Shown: piece after piece, positions 9,613 through 18,463 of the stretch
Layout of the letters: each line of letters opens with the position of its first letter
How positions within the stretch are numbered: the stretch's first letter is position 1
Assembly (NCBI RefSeq): GCF_009827455.1
Contig: NZ_WTYZ01000001.1
Location: 310,001 to 374,000 of the forward strand
Source of the DNA: Pontixanthobacter aestiaquae
GTDB taxonomy: Bacteria; Pseudomonadota; Alphaproteobacteria; Sphingomonadales; Sphingomonadaceae
Length of the DNA stretch: 64,000 bases
Direction of reading: 5' to 3'
The notes under the pieces: generated by a model
The model's input: the letters and a program-made list of their open reading frames with translations, nothing else
The model's database searches: none
Told to the model about the DNA's origin: nothing
Position numbers and translations under genes: made by a program

Positions 9613-10026
9613 ATGCGTATGACGACCAAAATCATTTTCCTCGGCGCTACCAGCGCGATGCTCGCAGCCTGCGGAAGCGGTGGCGGCATCTTGGGCCGTG
9701 AGCGTCCCGATGAATTCGCTGTGCAGCGTCAGGCCCCACTGGTTGTTCCACCTGATTTCAACCTGGTCCCGCCAGCTCCGGGCGCTCCGCGTCCCGCCGA
9801 AGGCACCGCGGCAGAGCAGGCGCTTGAAGTATTGTTCGGCGGCCCCGCCCCGCGCAGCTCGGTCGAAACCAGCGCGCTGGACCGGGCAGGTGCAGCAGCA
9901 CCAGGTATCCGTTCGTCAGTCGGCGATCCGGAAACCAACACGGTTGCAAAGGGCCGCGTGACGCGCGACATAATCGCCGCACCAGAAGGTGACGGTCAAA
10001 ATAGCCAGGCGATTATACCCTCTTGA
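9613..10026 (+). CDS. DUF3035 family lipoprotein
   Basis: This 137-residue protein has a lipoprotein signal ending in LAAC (lipidated Cys at about residue 20). It then has the segment RPDEFAVQRQAPLVVPPDF, characteristic of DUF3035 proteins found downstream of lspA in alphaproteobacteria. The rest is Ala/Pro/Gly-rich and probably disordered. It starts at an ATG with GGAGAG six bases upstream. It should sit in the outer membrane or periplasm. Its function is unknown. Confidence 0.85.
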   Translation: MRMTTKIIFLGATSAMLAACGSGGGILGRERPDEFAVQRQAPLVVPPDFNLVPPAPGAPRPAEGTAAEQALEVLFGGPAPRSSVETSALDRAGAAAPGIRSSVGDPETNTVAKGRVTRDIIAAPEGDGQNSQAIIPS

Positions 10027-10031
10027 TTTAG

Positions 10032-10110
10032 CCTCAAGCGCCGGCGCTCACATCCGTTCGCTTATGCTTCCGCGCTAACCGCACGTCGGCCGGTCGCCCT
10101 CTGGCTGCCG
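10032..10110. repeat. dispersed intergenic repeat, copy A
   Basis: The stretch starting CTCAAGCGCCGGCGCT, followed by CACATCCGTTCGCTTATGCT, closely matches a second intergenic stretch near 61,312. The best-matching core is about 30 bases, with weaker similarity for another 40 or so. It lies between two convergent genes. It looks like a REP-like element of this lineage. Whether more copies exist in the genome cannot be seen here. Confidence 0.55.
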
Positions 10111-10262
10111 CGACCAAGAACAGGCGCGAGATAGATGGCTTGGAATGGCCCGGTCCGAGACTAGCTGATCGCAAGCGCGACCGCGCGCTGGCGTTAGGCG
10201 TAGCCTAAGAATGCGGATGCATTCCGCTCGGCGACCGAGGGACGAAAACAAAAACTCCGCCC

Positions 10263-11612
10263 TTATCCCTCGTCCGTTTCCTCAGCGACCTTCGTCACCA
10301 ACAGCTTGTCGATCTTGCGCCCATCCATATCGATGACCTCGAAGCTCCAACCTTGTTCGACAAAGCTCTCGCCTTCTAGCGGCAGCTTCTTGATCACGGA
10401 CAGCACGAAGCCCGCGACTGTCGCGAACTCGCGACTATCACCATAATCCAGCCCCAGCCGGTCGGCGAGATCGTCAGCAGACATCCCGCCAGATATGAGC
10501 AGCGAACCATCGGCCCGCTCGGTAATGGCGGGTGCATCGCCCTCATCCTGATCGCTCACAAACTGGCCGACCAAAGCTGTCAGCAGGTCAACCGGCGTTA
10601 CAATCCCGTCCAGATGGCCATATTCGTCGTGAACCATCGCCATCGCGATCTCGGCCTGCTGCAATGCACGCAACGCGTCCATCGCGTCGAGTTGGTCAGG
10701 CACGATTTCGGCCTTTTTCATCAGGCGCTTTAGATTGACCGGCTTACCCGCCACCATAAGCGCCAGAACCTCGCGCACTTTCACGACCCCCAGCATGGAA
10801 TCAGGCGACCCCTCGGCAACAGGAAGCAGAGAATGCGGACTGTCTTCGATGGCCTGTTTGATTTCATCCTCACTTGAAGACACATCAACCCAGTCTATTT
10901 CTGTCCGCGGGGTCATCACTTCGCGAACGGGGCGCTCCGCTAGCCGGACAGCACCGGAGAGAATCTGGTGCTGGTCCGCCTCAATCGCTCCTGCTTGCGT
11001 CGCATCGGCGAAAATCATGTGAAGTTCTTCGGCGGTCACGCTGGACTGGCCGCCTGGCCGCACACCGAATAGACGGATTAGCAGTCCCGATGACGTATCG
11101 AGGATCCACACCAGCGGCGCGGCAATCTTGGCGAGCAACGCCATCGGGCCTGCCATGACAATTGAAATCGGTACTGCCGCTCGGAGCGCCAACTGCTTGG
11201 GCACCAATTCGCCAATGACCAGACTCAAATAGGTAGTCAGCGCAATCACCAGTGCAAACCCGATCGTATCGGCAAATTCTTCCGGCACACCCAGACTAGG
11301 CAACCGTTCACCAATCGGACCACCTAGGCTAGCGCCCGAATATGCACCGTTGATAATCCCGATCAGGGTAATCCCTATCTGCACTGTGGAGAGAAACTTG
11401 CCAGGGTCAGCCGCCAGCGACATCGCCAGCTCTGCGGACTTACTGCCTTTGTCTGCTGCGCCTTGTAACTGCGTAGTGCGCGCGGAAACGATTGCGAGTT
11501 CTGACATCGCGAACACGCCGTTGATCACAATCAAGCAGCCAATGATGATCAGGTCGGGCCAAGGAAATGGAGTCACACCGGACTTGCTAGCACAAAAGAC
11601 GCTGTGCGCCAT
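10263..11612 (-). CDS. hemolysin C/CorC-like CBS-domain membrane protein
   Basis: The 449-residue protein has an N-terminal DUF21 (CNNM) membrane domain with about four hydrophobic segments (residues 18-160). A CBS pair containing VMTPRTEIDWVD follows, then a C-terminal CorC/HlyC domain. Relatives are implicated in magnesium or cobalt handling; the name hemolysin is historical. An ORF extending to 12,095 would run antisense through the OmpA-like gene with low-complexity Pro/Thr sequence. The ATG at 11,612 is therefore chosen. It is divergent from the OmpA-like gene. Confidence 0.88.
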   Translation of the reverse strand: MAHSVFCASKSGVTPFPWPDLIIIGCLIVINGVFAMSELAIVSARTTQLQGAADKGSKSAELAMSLAADPGKFLSTVQIGITLIGIINGAYSGASLGGPIGERLPSLGVPEEFADTIGFALVIALTTYLSLVIGELVPKQLALRAAVPISIVMAGPMALLAKIAAPLVWILDTSSGLLIRLFGVRPGGQSSVTAEELHMIFADATQAGAIEADQHQILSGAVRLAERPVREVMTPRTEIDWVDVSSSEDEIKQAIEDSPHSLLPVAEGSPDSMLGVVKVREVLALMVAGKPVNLKRLMKKAEIVPDQLDAMDALRALQQAEIAMAMVHDEYGHLDGIVTPVDLLTALVGQFVSDQDEGDAPAITERADGSLLISGGMSADDLADRLGLDYGDSREFATVAGFVLSVIKKLPLEGESFVEQGWSFEVIDMDGRKIDKLLVTKVAEETDEG

Positions 11613-11760
11613 ATAGCTATCCGCGCCCGAACCAGCGCAATGACATGTATTTTTTGTCTCGTGCCGTTGCGGGAACAGCTTTGTTCGTGAACGGTTAAGG
11701 TGTGAGGGACGCTTATGCGTCTGCTTAGCCCGTCTACGGGCAAGAACCACGAACTGAGGA

Positions 11761-11772
11761 GGGGAATTCCCC
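11761..11772 (+). promoter_or_regulatory. palindrome overlapping the ribosome site of the OmpA-like gene
   Basis: GGGGAATTCCCC is a perfect 12-base palindrome ending at the base before the ATG. Its left arm forms part of the GAGGAGGGG ribosome-binding sequence (11,756-11,764). In RNA it can fold as a four-pair GC stem with an AATT loop, which would occlude part of the Shine-Dalgarno sequence. Confidence 0.45.
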
Positions 11773-12465
11773 ATGCAAAAATCAAAAGCTTTTATCTCGA
11801 GCCTCGCTGCCCTGTCACTGGTTACGGTATCAGGCTGTGTCACTGACCCGAATACAGGCGAGCGTAAAGTCTCGCGCACCGCGATCGGCGGTGTAGGCGG
11901 TGCTGTGCTCGGCGGACTGCTTGGCGGCGTCATCGGCGGCAAAACCGGACGCATTATCGGTGCAGGTGTTGGCGGCGTCGCCGGCGGCGTGGTCGGATAC
12001 AAGATGGACCAGCAGATCAAGGAGCTGAAAGAGCAGACTGCAGGATCGGGCGTAGATGTCACCGAAGTCGATGGCGGAGACGCAATTTTGGTCAACCTGC
12101 CAGATGGCGTGACGTTCGACGTGAACAGTTACACCATCAAGCCGACTTTCCGAAACACGCTGGACACGGTTTCAGCCAGTCTTCAACAATATCCCGATAG
12201 CCTTGTTGACGTTTACGGCCATACCGATTCAAGCGGTTCGGATTCCTATAACCAGCGATTGTCGGAGCAGCGCGCCGAAGCCGTGGCGAATTATATGTCA
12301 TCACGCGGCGTTAGTTCGGCCCGTATCCGCTGGCAGGGCTTTGGCGAAACCGCACCGATCGCGGACAACACCACAGCAGAAGGTCGGGCGCGTAACCGCC
12401 GGGTCGAAATCAAGATCATTCCGATCACACAAGAAGATGTCGAAGCGGCGCGACAAACGCAGTAA
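11773..12465 (+). CDS. OmpA-family peptidoglycan-associated lipoprotein
   Basis: The 230-residue protein has a lipoprotein signal ending VSGC. A glycine-zipper membrane-like segment (about residues 40-78, many GG pairs) follows. The C-terminal OmpA domain (about 105-220) has GHTDSSGSDSYNQRLSEQRA and GRARNRRVEI, the peptidoglycan-binding signature. It probably tethers the outer membrane to the cell wall. It stands alone, with a terminator behind it. A GGAAC-N16-GGTT element at 11,672-11,696 resembles an EcfG promoter with one mismatch. Confidence 0.92.
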   Translation: MQKSKAFISSLAALSLVTVSGCVTDPNTGERKVSRTAIGGVGGAVLGGLLGGVIGGKTGRIIGAGVGGVAGGVVGYKMDQQIKELKEQTAGSGVDVTEVDGGDAILVNLPDGVTFDVNSYTIKPTFRNTLDTVSASLQQYPDSLVDVYGHTDSSGSDSYNQRLSEQRAEAVANYMSSRGVSSARIRWQGFGETAPIADNTTAEGRARNRRVEIKIIPITQEDVEAARQTQ

Positions 12466-12491
12466 ACCTCTCGGCACACTGTTGATGATTG

Positions 12492-12521
12492 AGGGGGTGG
12501 ACATTGGTCTGCCCCCTTTTT
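12492..12521 (+). terminator. rho-independent terminator after the OmpA-like gene
   Basis: An 11-pair stem including two G-T wobbles (arms 12,492-12,502 and 12,507-12,517, loop ATTG) is followed by TTTTT. It lies 26 bases after the stop codon and directly abuts the end of the convergent gene. Confidence 0.85.
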
Positions 12522-13304
12522 CTATGAGCTGGTTAAGGCCGCTGCACGCTCTGCCAGATGAGTGACGGCGTCTTTATGGATCGCAGGCGCGCTCACCATC
12601 ATGCCAAAGGCGCGCGGATCGGGCTTGTTATACGCAAATGGTTTGCCGAACGCGTCGGTGACCGTAGCGCCGGCCTCTCGCGCAATCAGCGTCGCTGCGC
12701 CGATGTCCCACTCGAACCCCCACCTTAGCGTGGCGACCAGGTCAGCTTCGTCAGCGCCAACCATTGCGACCCTAAGCGCAATCGAATTGGGTTGATCTAC
12801 TGTCGTCAAAATTTGATCGACTTTCTGTAGAGAAGCAGCCGGAACCCGCGCACCCACAAACTCCTGCCGTGTTGATGCCGCAAGCTTTTGGCCATTCCGC
12901 CATGCGCCCTGTCCCGCAACCCCGACCCACTTTTGGCCCCGAGCGGGAGCATCCAGAACCCCGATCAGCGGCCTACCTTCGCTAATCAACGCTACAGACA
13001 CACACCAACCCATGCGCCCACGCAGAAAGTCGCGGGTGCCATCGATCGGATCGACCAACCAGATCAGGCCCTTACTGAGCCGAGCGGGATCATCGACGGT
13101 TTCCTCCGATAGCCATCCGGCGGAAGGTAATAGCTGTCCCAGATGGCGGCGCAGATAGCCGTCGACTTCGATATCGGCGGCACATACCGGGCTACCGGGT
13201 TCTTTCTCCCAGCTTTCTACCTCATGCCCGTCACCGGGCCATAGCCCGAGCGCAATGCGCCCTGCTTCATCGACAATTTCTTCGAGGCGCGCGCGATCAA
13301 TCAT
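12522..13304 (-). CDS. inositol monophosphatase family protein (CysQ-like)
   Basis: The 260-residue protein belongs to the magnesium-dependent phosphatase family of inositol monophosphatase and 3'(2'),5'-bisphosphate nucleotidase. Metal-binding motifs are visible: [19 protein letters not shown] and the C-terminal [16 protein letters not shown] CysQ-like role in clearing PAP from sulfate assimilation is possible, as is histidinol or inositol phosphate hydrolysis. The ATG at 13,304 starts [10 protein letters not shown] and is preferred over an ATG 33 bases upstream. It is divergent from sucC. Confidence 0.88.
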   Translation of the reverse strand: MIDRARLEEIVDEAGRIALGLWPGDGHEVESWEKEPGSPVCAADIEVDGYLRRHLGQLLPSAGWLSEETVDDPARLSKGLIWLVDPIDGTRDFLRGRMGWCVSVALISEGRPLIGVLDAPARGQKWVGVAGQGAWRNGQKLAASTRQEFVGARVPAASLQKVDQILTTVDQPNSIALRVAMVGADEADLVATLRWGFEWDIGAATLIAREAGATVTDAFGKPFAYNKPDPRAFGMMVSAPAIHKDAVTHLAERAAALTSS

Positions 13305-13418
13305 TTGGAGATATGCTGTTGCGCTGCAACGCAGCACTTTTCAAGCGCGCTGATCCATGCTTATGCGCGCACAACACATTTTCAGATTCCCATCTCTTTT
13401 AAAAAAGACGGATACCCA

Positions 13419-14618
13419 ATGAATATTCACGAATATCAGGCCAAGGAACTCCTCGCGAAATATGGCATCGGCATCCCAGCCGGCCACGCTGCATTGACGG
13501 TGGAAGAAGCCGTCGAAGGCGCGAAGAAACTTCCTGGACCACTTTATGTTGTGAAGGCGCAAATCCACGCAGGCGGGCGCGGCAAAGGTAAATTCAAAGA
13601 GCTCGGCCCCGATGCGAAAGGTGGGGTACGCCTCGCCAAAAGCATCGACGACGTTAAAGCAGACGCGGAAGATATGCTCGGCAACACGCTGGTGACTATC
13701 CAGACGGGCGACGAAGGCAAGCAGGTCAACCGGCTCTACGTTACCGATGGTGTTGATATCGAGCAGGAATACTATCTCGCAATGCTCGTTGACCGCGCAA
13801 CTGGCCAAGTTGCGATGGTTGCCTCGACCGAGGGCGGCATGGACATTGAAGATGTTGCGCATGAGACACCCGAGAAAATCACCACGATCACAATTGACCC
13901 GGCGCAAGGCTTTATGCCGCATCACGGCCGTGCAGTGGCCTTTGCGCTGAACCTGTCCGGCGACCTGAACAAGCAATGTCAGAAACTGGCGGCGAAGCTC
14001 TACACAGCGTTCATGGACCTCGACACCGAAATGCTCGAGATCAACCCGCTGGTTGAGACCAAGGACGGCCAATTGCTGGTGCTCGACACCAAAATGAGCT
14101 TTGACGGCAACGCCCTGTATCGGCACAAAGATGTTGAAGAGATGCGCGACGAGACCGAAGAAGATCCGGCGGAAGTCGAAGCAAGCGAATATGACCTGGC
14201 TTACATCAAGCTGGACGGCAATATCGGTTGCATGGTCAACGGCGCGGGCCTCGCCATGGCGACAATGGATATCATCAAGCTAAATGGCGCATTTCCTGCA
14301 AACTTCCTCGACGTAGGCGGCGGCGCGACGACCGAGAAAGTCACTGCTGCGTTCAAGATCATTCTGAAAGATCCGGCGGTCGAGGGCATTCTGGTCAACA
14401 TCTTCGGCGGCATCATGAAATGCGACATTATCGCCGACGGTATTGTAACAGCCGCAAAAGAAGTGAACCTCTCTGTCCCACTGGTGGTTCGCCTTGAAGG
14501 CACCAACGTGGCGAAGGGTAAGGAAATTCTCGAGAATTCCGGCCTGCCTATCGTGAGCGCCGACGACCTCGGCGATGCCGCCAAGAAGATCGTGGCCGAG
14601 GTGAAGAACGCCGCCTGA
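13419..14618 (+). CDS. sucC: succinyl-CoA ligase (ADP-forming) subunit beta
   Basis: SucC is the nucleotide-binding subunit of the TCA-cycle enzyme that converts succinyl-CoA to succinate with ATP synthesis. The 399-residue protein begins [16 protein letters not shown], has the ATP-grasp motif GGRGKGKF, and later FLDVGGGAT and [13 protein letters not shown]. The usual partner sucD does not follow; a strong terminator comes 23 bases after the stop. The alpha subunit must be encoded elsewhere. A longer ORF from 13,305 has no family support. Confidence 0.96.
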   Translation: MNIHEYQAKELLAKYGIGIPAGHAALTVEEAVEGAKKLPGPLYVVKAQIHAGGRGKGKFKELGPDAKGGVRLAKSIDDVKADAEDMLGNTLVTIQTGDEGKQVNRLYVTDGVDIEQEYYLAMLVDRATGQVAMVASTEGGMDIEDVAHETPEKITTITIDPAQGFMPHHGRAVAFALNLSGDLNKQCQKLAAKLYTAFMDLDTEMLEINPLVETKDGQLLVLDTKMSFDGNALYRHKDVEEMRDETEEDPAEVEASEYDLAYIKLDGNIGCMVNGAGLAMATMDIIKLNGAFPANFLDVGGGATTEKVTAAFKIILKDPAVEGILVNIFGGIMKCDIIADGIVTAAKEVNLSVPLVVRLEGTNVAKGKEILENSGLPIVSADDLGDAAKKIVAEVKNAA

Positions 14619-14641
14619 TCGGCTACGCCTGACAAAAGATT

Positions 14642-14678
14642 GAGCCGCGCCGGTGTGAACGGGCGCGGCTCTTCTTTT
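14642..14678 (+). terminator. rho-independent terminator after sucC
   Basis: A perfect 10-pair stem, GAGCCGCGCC with GGCGCGGCTC, encloses a 10-base loop and is followed by TTCTTTT. It ends just before the stop of the convergent gene at 14,681. Confidence 0.9.
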
Positions 14679-14680
14679 GG

Positions 14681-15559
14681 CTATTGTGTGGGGGCCGGTT
14701 CAGGCAAAACAGGCGGAGTGCTATCCATATAGGTAAGCCAGTTTTCCCATATATCATGCGCGCGCTTGTCCGCGAGGCCGATAGAGCACTTCAGTGACAT
14801 CATTGTACGGATCGTGCCTTCTTTCCAATCTTCCCACACCGCACCGCACTCTGCACTGCTATAGGCGTCAAAGGCCGCATCGCTTGCGCGGATCATGCCG
14901 GCAATGTCGGGCCTGTCGGCATAGCGTTCCAACGCTGCATCGAGATACTCCGTCTGCCGCGCTTTTGCTTTTGCTAAAATCGCCGCCATGCACTGGTTCA
15001 TTTCGATCGTCGTTCCGTCGCAGTCATAGCTAACCGTTTCAGGCTGCATCCGGGTAAAGCGAAAGATCAATTCCTGCGGTTCTGGCTTGTCGCTTTGCAT
15101 TCTAACCGCTGCAACCAGACCGTTGTCGCCGTCGCAGCGCAGAGTGAGCCCATTAAAAAAAACAGCGCAGGGTTCGATATCGACCAACTGGAAAGACAAC
15201 ATCCCATCCTTCTCTTCCCACCCCGTTAGATCGGCGTTGAAGTGCTTCAGCTTTAGCACCAACGACCCGTTTTCCTCCATCAGATACAGATGCTCGGTAA
15301 AATGGATCGCTCCATCCGCTGTTTCCTGCACAAAGGTTCCAACCATCGTCGTGCCACTTGGCGGGAGCCAGCTTTCCATCGCGCGTGCGCCGCCAATACC
15401 CTCGCCCTGCCACTGACCGATGAGCCATTGCAGCTCATACATGCTGGCGTCCGGAGCTTCGCGCCCCTCTTTACCCACACGCGTTTCCTGCGCCGCGATC
15501 GCGTTGCCGCAGCACAACGCCGCGCTAGCCAAGATAATTTTCCAGAACCGGCCCATCAT
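14681..15559 (-). CDS. secreted DUF6265 protein with LprI-like C-terminal domain
   Basis: The 292-residue protein has a signal peptide (about residues 1-22). The next domain has LQWLIGQWQGEG and TFVQETADGAIHFTEHLYL, resembling the DUF6265 (lipocalin-like) family. The C-terminal part (about 175-280) has Cys in pairs (YDCDGTTIEMNQC, ECGAVW, KCSIG), like LprI/DUF1311 lysozyme-inhibitor domains. Both assignments are by eye. It should be periplasmic. It is convergent with sucC and divergent from etfB. Confidence 0.7.
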   Translation of the reverse strand: MMGRFWKIILASAALCCGNAIAAQETRVGKEGREAPDASMYELQWLIGQWQGEGIGGARAMESWLPPSGTTMVGTFVQETADGAIHFTEHLYLMEENGSLVLKLKHFNADLTGWEEKDGMLSFQLVDIEPCAVFFNGLTLRCDGDNGLVAAVRMQSDKPEPQELIFRFTRMQPETVSYDCDGTTIEMNQCMAAILAKAKARQTEYLDAALERYADRPDIAGMIRASDAAFDAYSSAECGAVWEDWKEGTIRTMMSLKCSIGLADKRAHDIWENWLTYMDSTPPVLPEPAPTQ

Positions 15560-15747
15560 ATCCTACCCTCCTGCGCAAAAGACTACAGCGCGCTCACCCT
15601 TCGGTAAAGCGCGTGAATGGGCTTGACCTTGCGCCATTCCGGCGCGAAGCGAGCGGCACAAGGCATCCGAATATGGAAACAGTTTGGTTGCCGCGCGTTA
15701 TATCTTCGAACGCGCGATGCCGCCCGATAAGGACGTGCCTGGCTTGA

Positions 15748-15761
15748 CGTTTACGTAAACG
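15748..15761. promoter_or_regulatory. palindromic operator upstream of etfBA
   Basis: CGTTTACGTAAACG is a perfect 14-base palindrome, flanked by TTGA on the left and CAAG on the right, 45 bases before the etfB start. Its left edge overlaps TTGACG (15,744-15,749), a plausible -35 element. The sequence resembles the operators described for LiuR/LiuQ-type regulators of branched-chain amino acid and fatty acid degradation, whose regulons often include ETF. That link is recalled, not tested. Confidence 0.6.
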
Positions 15762-15806
15762 CAAGGTAGGCGTCGCGCAGAAATTCCACGAGAGGAAAGG
15801 TATCTC

Positions 15807-16553
15807 ATGAAAATCCTCGTACCCGTCAAAAGGGTGATTGATTACAACGTCAAACCGCGGGTCAAAGCCGATGGTAGCGGCGTTGATCTGGCGAACGTCA
15901 AAATGAGCATGAATCCGTTCGACGAAATCGCTGTTGAAGAAGCGATCCGCCTGAAAGAAGCGGGCAAAGCCGAAGAGATCATAGCCGTATCAGTCGGTCC
16001 AGCGAAAGCACAGGAAACGCTCCGCACCGCGCTCGCTATGGGCGCAGACCGTGCGATCCTCGTCGAGACGGACGAAGAAGTTGAGCCGCTAGCTGTTGCG
16101 AAGATCCTCAAAGCCATCGCGGCAGAGGAAAATCCCGGCCTCGTGATGCTCGGCAAACAATCCATTTCTGACGACAGCAACCAGACGGGCCAGATGCTCG
16201 CTGCATTGATGGAGCGCCCGCAAGGTACTTTCGCCAACACCGTCGAAGTCGATGGTGACAGCGTCACTGTTAAGCGTGAGATCGACGGCGGCCTAGAAAC
16301 TGTCAAGCTGACTATGCCCGCCATCGTCACAACCGACCTTCGTTTGAACGAGCCGCGCTATGCGTCGCTACCGAACATTATGAAGGCCAAGAAGAAACCG
16401 CTCGACACCAAGACGCCTGCAGATTTCGGTGTCGACATCGCGCCGCGCCTCACCACCACTAATGTCAGTGAGCCGCCGGTTCGCCAAGCCGGTGAAAAGG
16501 TTGAAGATGTTGATGCGCTGGTCGCCAAGCTTAAAGCACTGGGAGTTGCATAA
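15807..16553 (+). CDS. etfB: electron transfer flavoprotein subunit beta
   Basis: EtfB is one half of the FAD/AMP-containing carrier that takes electrons from acyl-CoA dehydrogenases to ETF:ubiquinone oxidoreductase. The 248-residue protein has the expected start [14 protein letters not shown], the conserved [17 protein letters not shown], and the segment [17 protein letters not shown] near AMP binding. GAGGAAAGG lies upstream as a ribosome site. Its stop overlaps the etfA start (TAATG). Confidence 0.96.
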   Translation: MKILVPVKRVIDYNVKPRVKADGSGVDLANVKMSMNPFDEIAVEEAIRLKEAGKAEEIIAVSVGPAKAQETLRTALAMGADRAILVETDEEVEPLAVAKILKAIAAEENPGLVMLGKQSISDDSNQTGQMLAALMERPQGTFANTVEVDGDSVTVKREIDGGLETVKLTMPAIVTTDLRLNEPRYASLPNIMKAKKKPLDTKTPADFGVDIAPRLTTTNVSEPPVRQAGEKVEDVDALVAKLKALGVA

Positions 16554-17482
16554 TGAAAACTCTAGTCCTCGTTGAACATGATAATGCGTCGGTCAAAGAC
16601 GCCACGCTCGCCGTCGTAACCGCAGCTTCCAAACTGGGCGAAGTGCATTTGCTGGTTGCCGGCTCGGGCTGCGCCTCGGTTGCTGATGACGCTGCGAAAA
16701 TCGCTGGTGTGGGCAAAGTCCACCTCGCGGACGATGCCGCTTACGAACATCAGCTTGCCGAGAACGTGGCACCGCTGGCCGCTGGCCTGATGGCCGACCA
16801 TGACGCATTCCTCGCGCCTGCCACAACCACCGGCAAGAACATTGCGCCACGGGTTGCTGCACTGCTCGACGTCATGCAGATTTCGGACATTATTTCGGTC
16901 GAAGGCGGCAAGGCTTTCACCCGTCCGATATATGCCGGCAACGCAATCGCCACTGTTGAAAGCAGCGATGCCAAGCTGGTTATTACTGTACGGGGCACCG
17001 CCTTCGACAAGGCTTCGCCCGAAGGCGGTTCAGGCACCGTCGAAGCCGTTTCCGGCCCCGGCGATGCGGGTATTTCAAGCTTCGTCAGCGCAGAAATCGC
17101 TAAGAGCGAGCGCCCGGAGCTGACCAGCGCAAAGATCATCGTCTCTGGTGGCCGCGCACTGAAAGACTCGGCGACATTCGAGGAGTACATCACACCCCTC
17201 GCCGACAAGCTGGGCGCCGGTATCGGTGCTTCGCGTGCGGCAGTTGATGCGGGCTATGTCCCGAATGATTATCAGGTCGGTCAAACTGGCAAGATCGTCG
17301 CTCCGGAAGTCTATATCGCGATCGGTATTTCAGGCGCAATCCAGCACTTGGCCGGTATGAAAGATTCCAAAGTGATCATAGCGATTAATAAGGATGAAGA
17401 CGCTCCGATCTTCCAAGTTGCAGACATCGGCCTGGTTGCGGACCTGTTTAATGCGGTGCCGGAACTGACCAGCAAGCTCTGA
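16553..17482 (+). CDS. etfA: electron transfer flavoprotein subunit alpha
   Basis: EtfA binds FAD and pairs with EtfB. The 309-residue protein carries the C-terminal FAD signature with [40 protein letters not shown] and [10 protein letters not shown]. It is translationally coupled to etfB. The pair should serve fatty acid and branched-chain amino acid oxidation. No clear terminator follows. Confidence 0.96.
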   Translation: MKTLVLVEHDNASVKDATLAVVTAASKLGEVHLLVAGSGCASVADDAAKIAGVGKVHLADDAAYEHQLAENVAPLAAGLMADHDAFLAPATTTGKNIAPRVAALLDVMQISDIISVEGGKAFTRPIYAGNAIATVESSDAKLVITVRGTAFDKASPEGGSGTVEAVSGPGDAGISSFVSAEIAKSERPELTSAKIIVSGGRALKDSATFEEYITPLADKLGAGIGASRAAVDAGYVPNDYQVGQTGKIVAPEVYIAIGISGAIQHLAGMKDSKVIIAINKDEDAPIFQVADIGLVADLFNAVPELTSKL

Positions 17483-17521
17483 CACCTTGCGGGATTGCAT
17501 CCGCTTGCTTAGGCTAGCGGT

Positions 17522-18397
17522 ATGAAAGTTCACACTATTCTCAAGTCCGGCCTCTGCCTTCTGGCGGGTGCCGGACTTTCCATTTCTGCGCCCGCGATTG
17601 CCCAAGACGGACCCACTACATTCGCGCCAACGACTGATTGGAAAGTCAGCAAGAAGCCGGATCGCTGCCGCCTGACAAGGGCGTTCGGCAGCGGGGAAGA
17701 CCTTACTCGGATCACTTTCGAAAAGGGCGGCAACGAACCGACTTTCAATCTGACTATATCGGGGCAGGCCGTCGCAAGTCCGATAGGTGATCTGATCAGC
17801 CTGCGTTTCGGGCCGGATGAAAAGCCGATTGGCCGAAGCTACATCACCGCGAAGACCAACACAGGGCGGCCGGTCGTGGTCATGTATGGCGCTGATTTTG
17901 CCCCGGCGGTTACCGTAGATGAAGGAAAATACGCCAAAGATAACGTCGGCGAGGCACGCCTTTCGTCAATGGAGTACCTAGAAGTCGAACGCGCCGGGCT
18001 GAAGCGATTTCGCGTTGCGCTTGGAAGCATGCTTGAGCCGATGAAGCTACTTTCTGAGTGCGGCGCAAAACTAACTGAAGAATTAGTACCGTCACGGCTT
18101 AGGCTATCGAGGCCTCCGGAAGTCATATCCGAGGGAAAGGCTTGGCTTACACCTAAAGATTACCCCGCTTTAATGCTCAATAGGCAACAGGGCGGCCTAA
18201 TCCAGTTCAGACTAACCGTCGGTGAAAACGGCAAGCCAAGCTTCTGTGTGATCGAACAGGCATCCGTGCCGCAAATGTTCGACGATTCGGTGTGTCTTGC
18301 TATGCGCAAAAATGCCCGCTTTAAGCCAGCATTGGACTGGGATGGTAAGCCCACGCGATCCTATTATACCAGTATAGTCCGTTTCGAGATGCGATAG
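17522..18397 (+). CDS. secreted protein with TonB-C-like domain, paralog 1
   Basis: The 291-residue protein has a signal peptide ending near APAIA-Q (residue 28). It has an N-terminal domain with TDWKVSKKPDRCRLTRAFGSGEDLT and FNLTISG. A C-terminal stretch (about 215-291) reads FRLTVGENGKPSFCVI...FDDSVCLAMRKNARFKPA. That pattern resembles TonB C-terminal domains that occur free in sphingomonad exported proteins. No proline-rich energy-transducer linker or N-terminal anchor is seen, so it is probably not a true TonB. It is a paralog of the next gene. Function unknown. Confidence 0.7.
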   Translation: MKVHTILKSGLCLLAGAGLSISAPAIAQDGPTTFAPTTDWKVSKKPDRCRLTRAFGSGEDLTRITFEKGGNEPTFNLTISGQAVASPIGDLISLRFGPDEKPIGRSYITAKTNTGRPVVVMYGADFAPAVTVDEGKYAKDNVGEARLSSMEYLEVERAGLKRFRVALGSMLEPMKLLSECGAKLTEELVPSRLRLSRPPEVISEGKAWLTPKDYPALMLNRQQGGLIQFRLTVGENGKPSFCVIEQASVPQMFDDSVCLAMRKNARFKPALDWDGKPTRSYYTSIVRFEMR

Positions 18398-18463
18398 GTC
18401 ATGCATATCAAGCTCGAATAAATTGAACTTGTTTGTACCAATCCTGAGTGATAGATTAATATT

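Noticed and set aside
11613-12095. N-terminal extension of the CBS/DUF21 gene (161 more codons, minus strand)
   Set aside because: It runs antisense through the well-supported OmpA-like gene, is Pro/Thr low-complexity, and the family starts near the ATG at 11,612.
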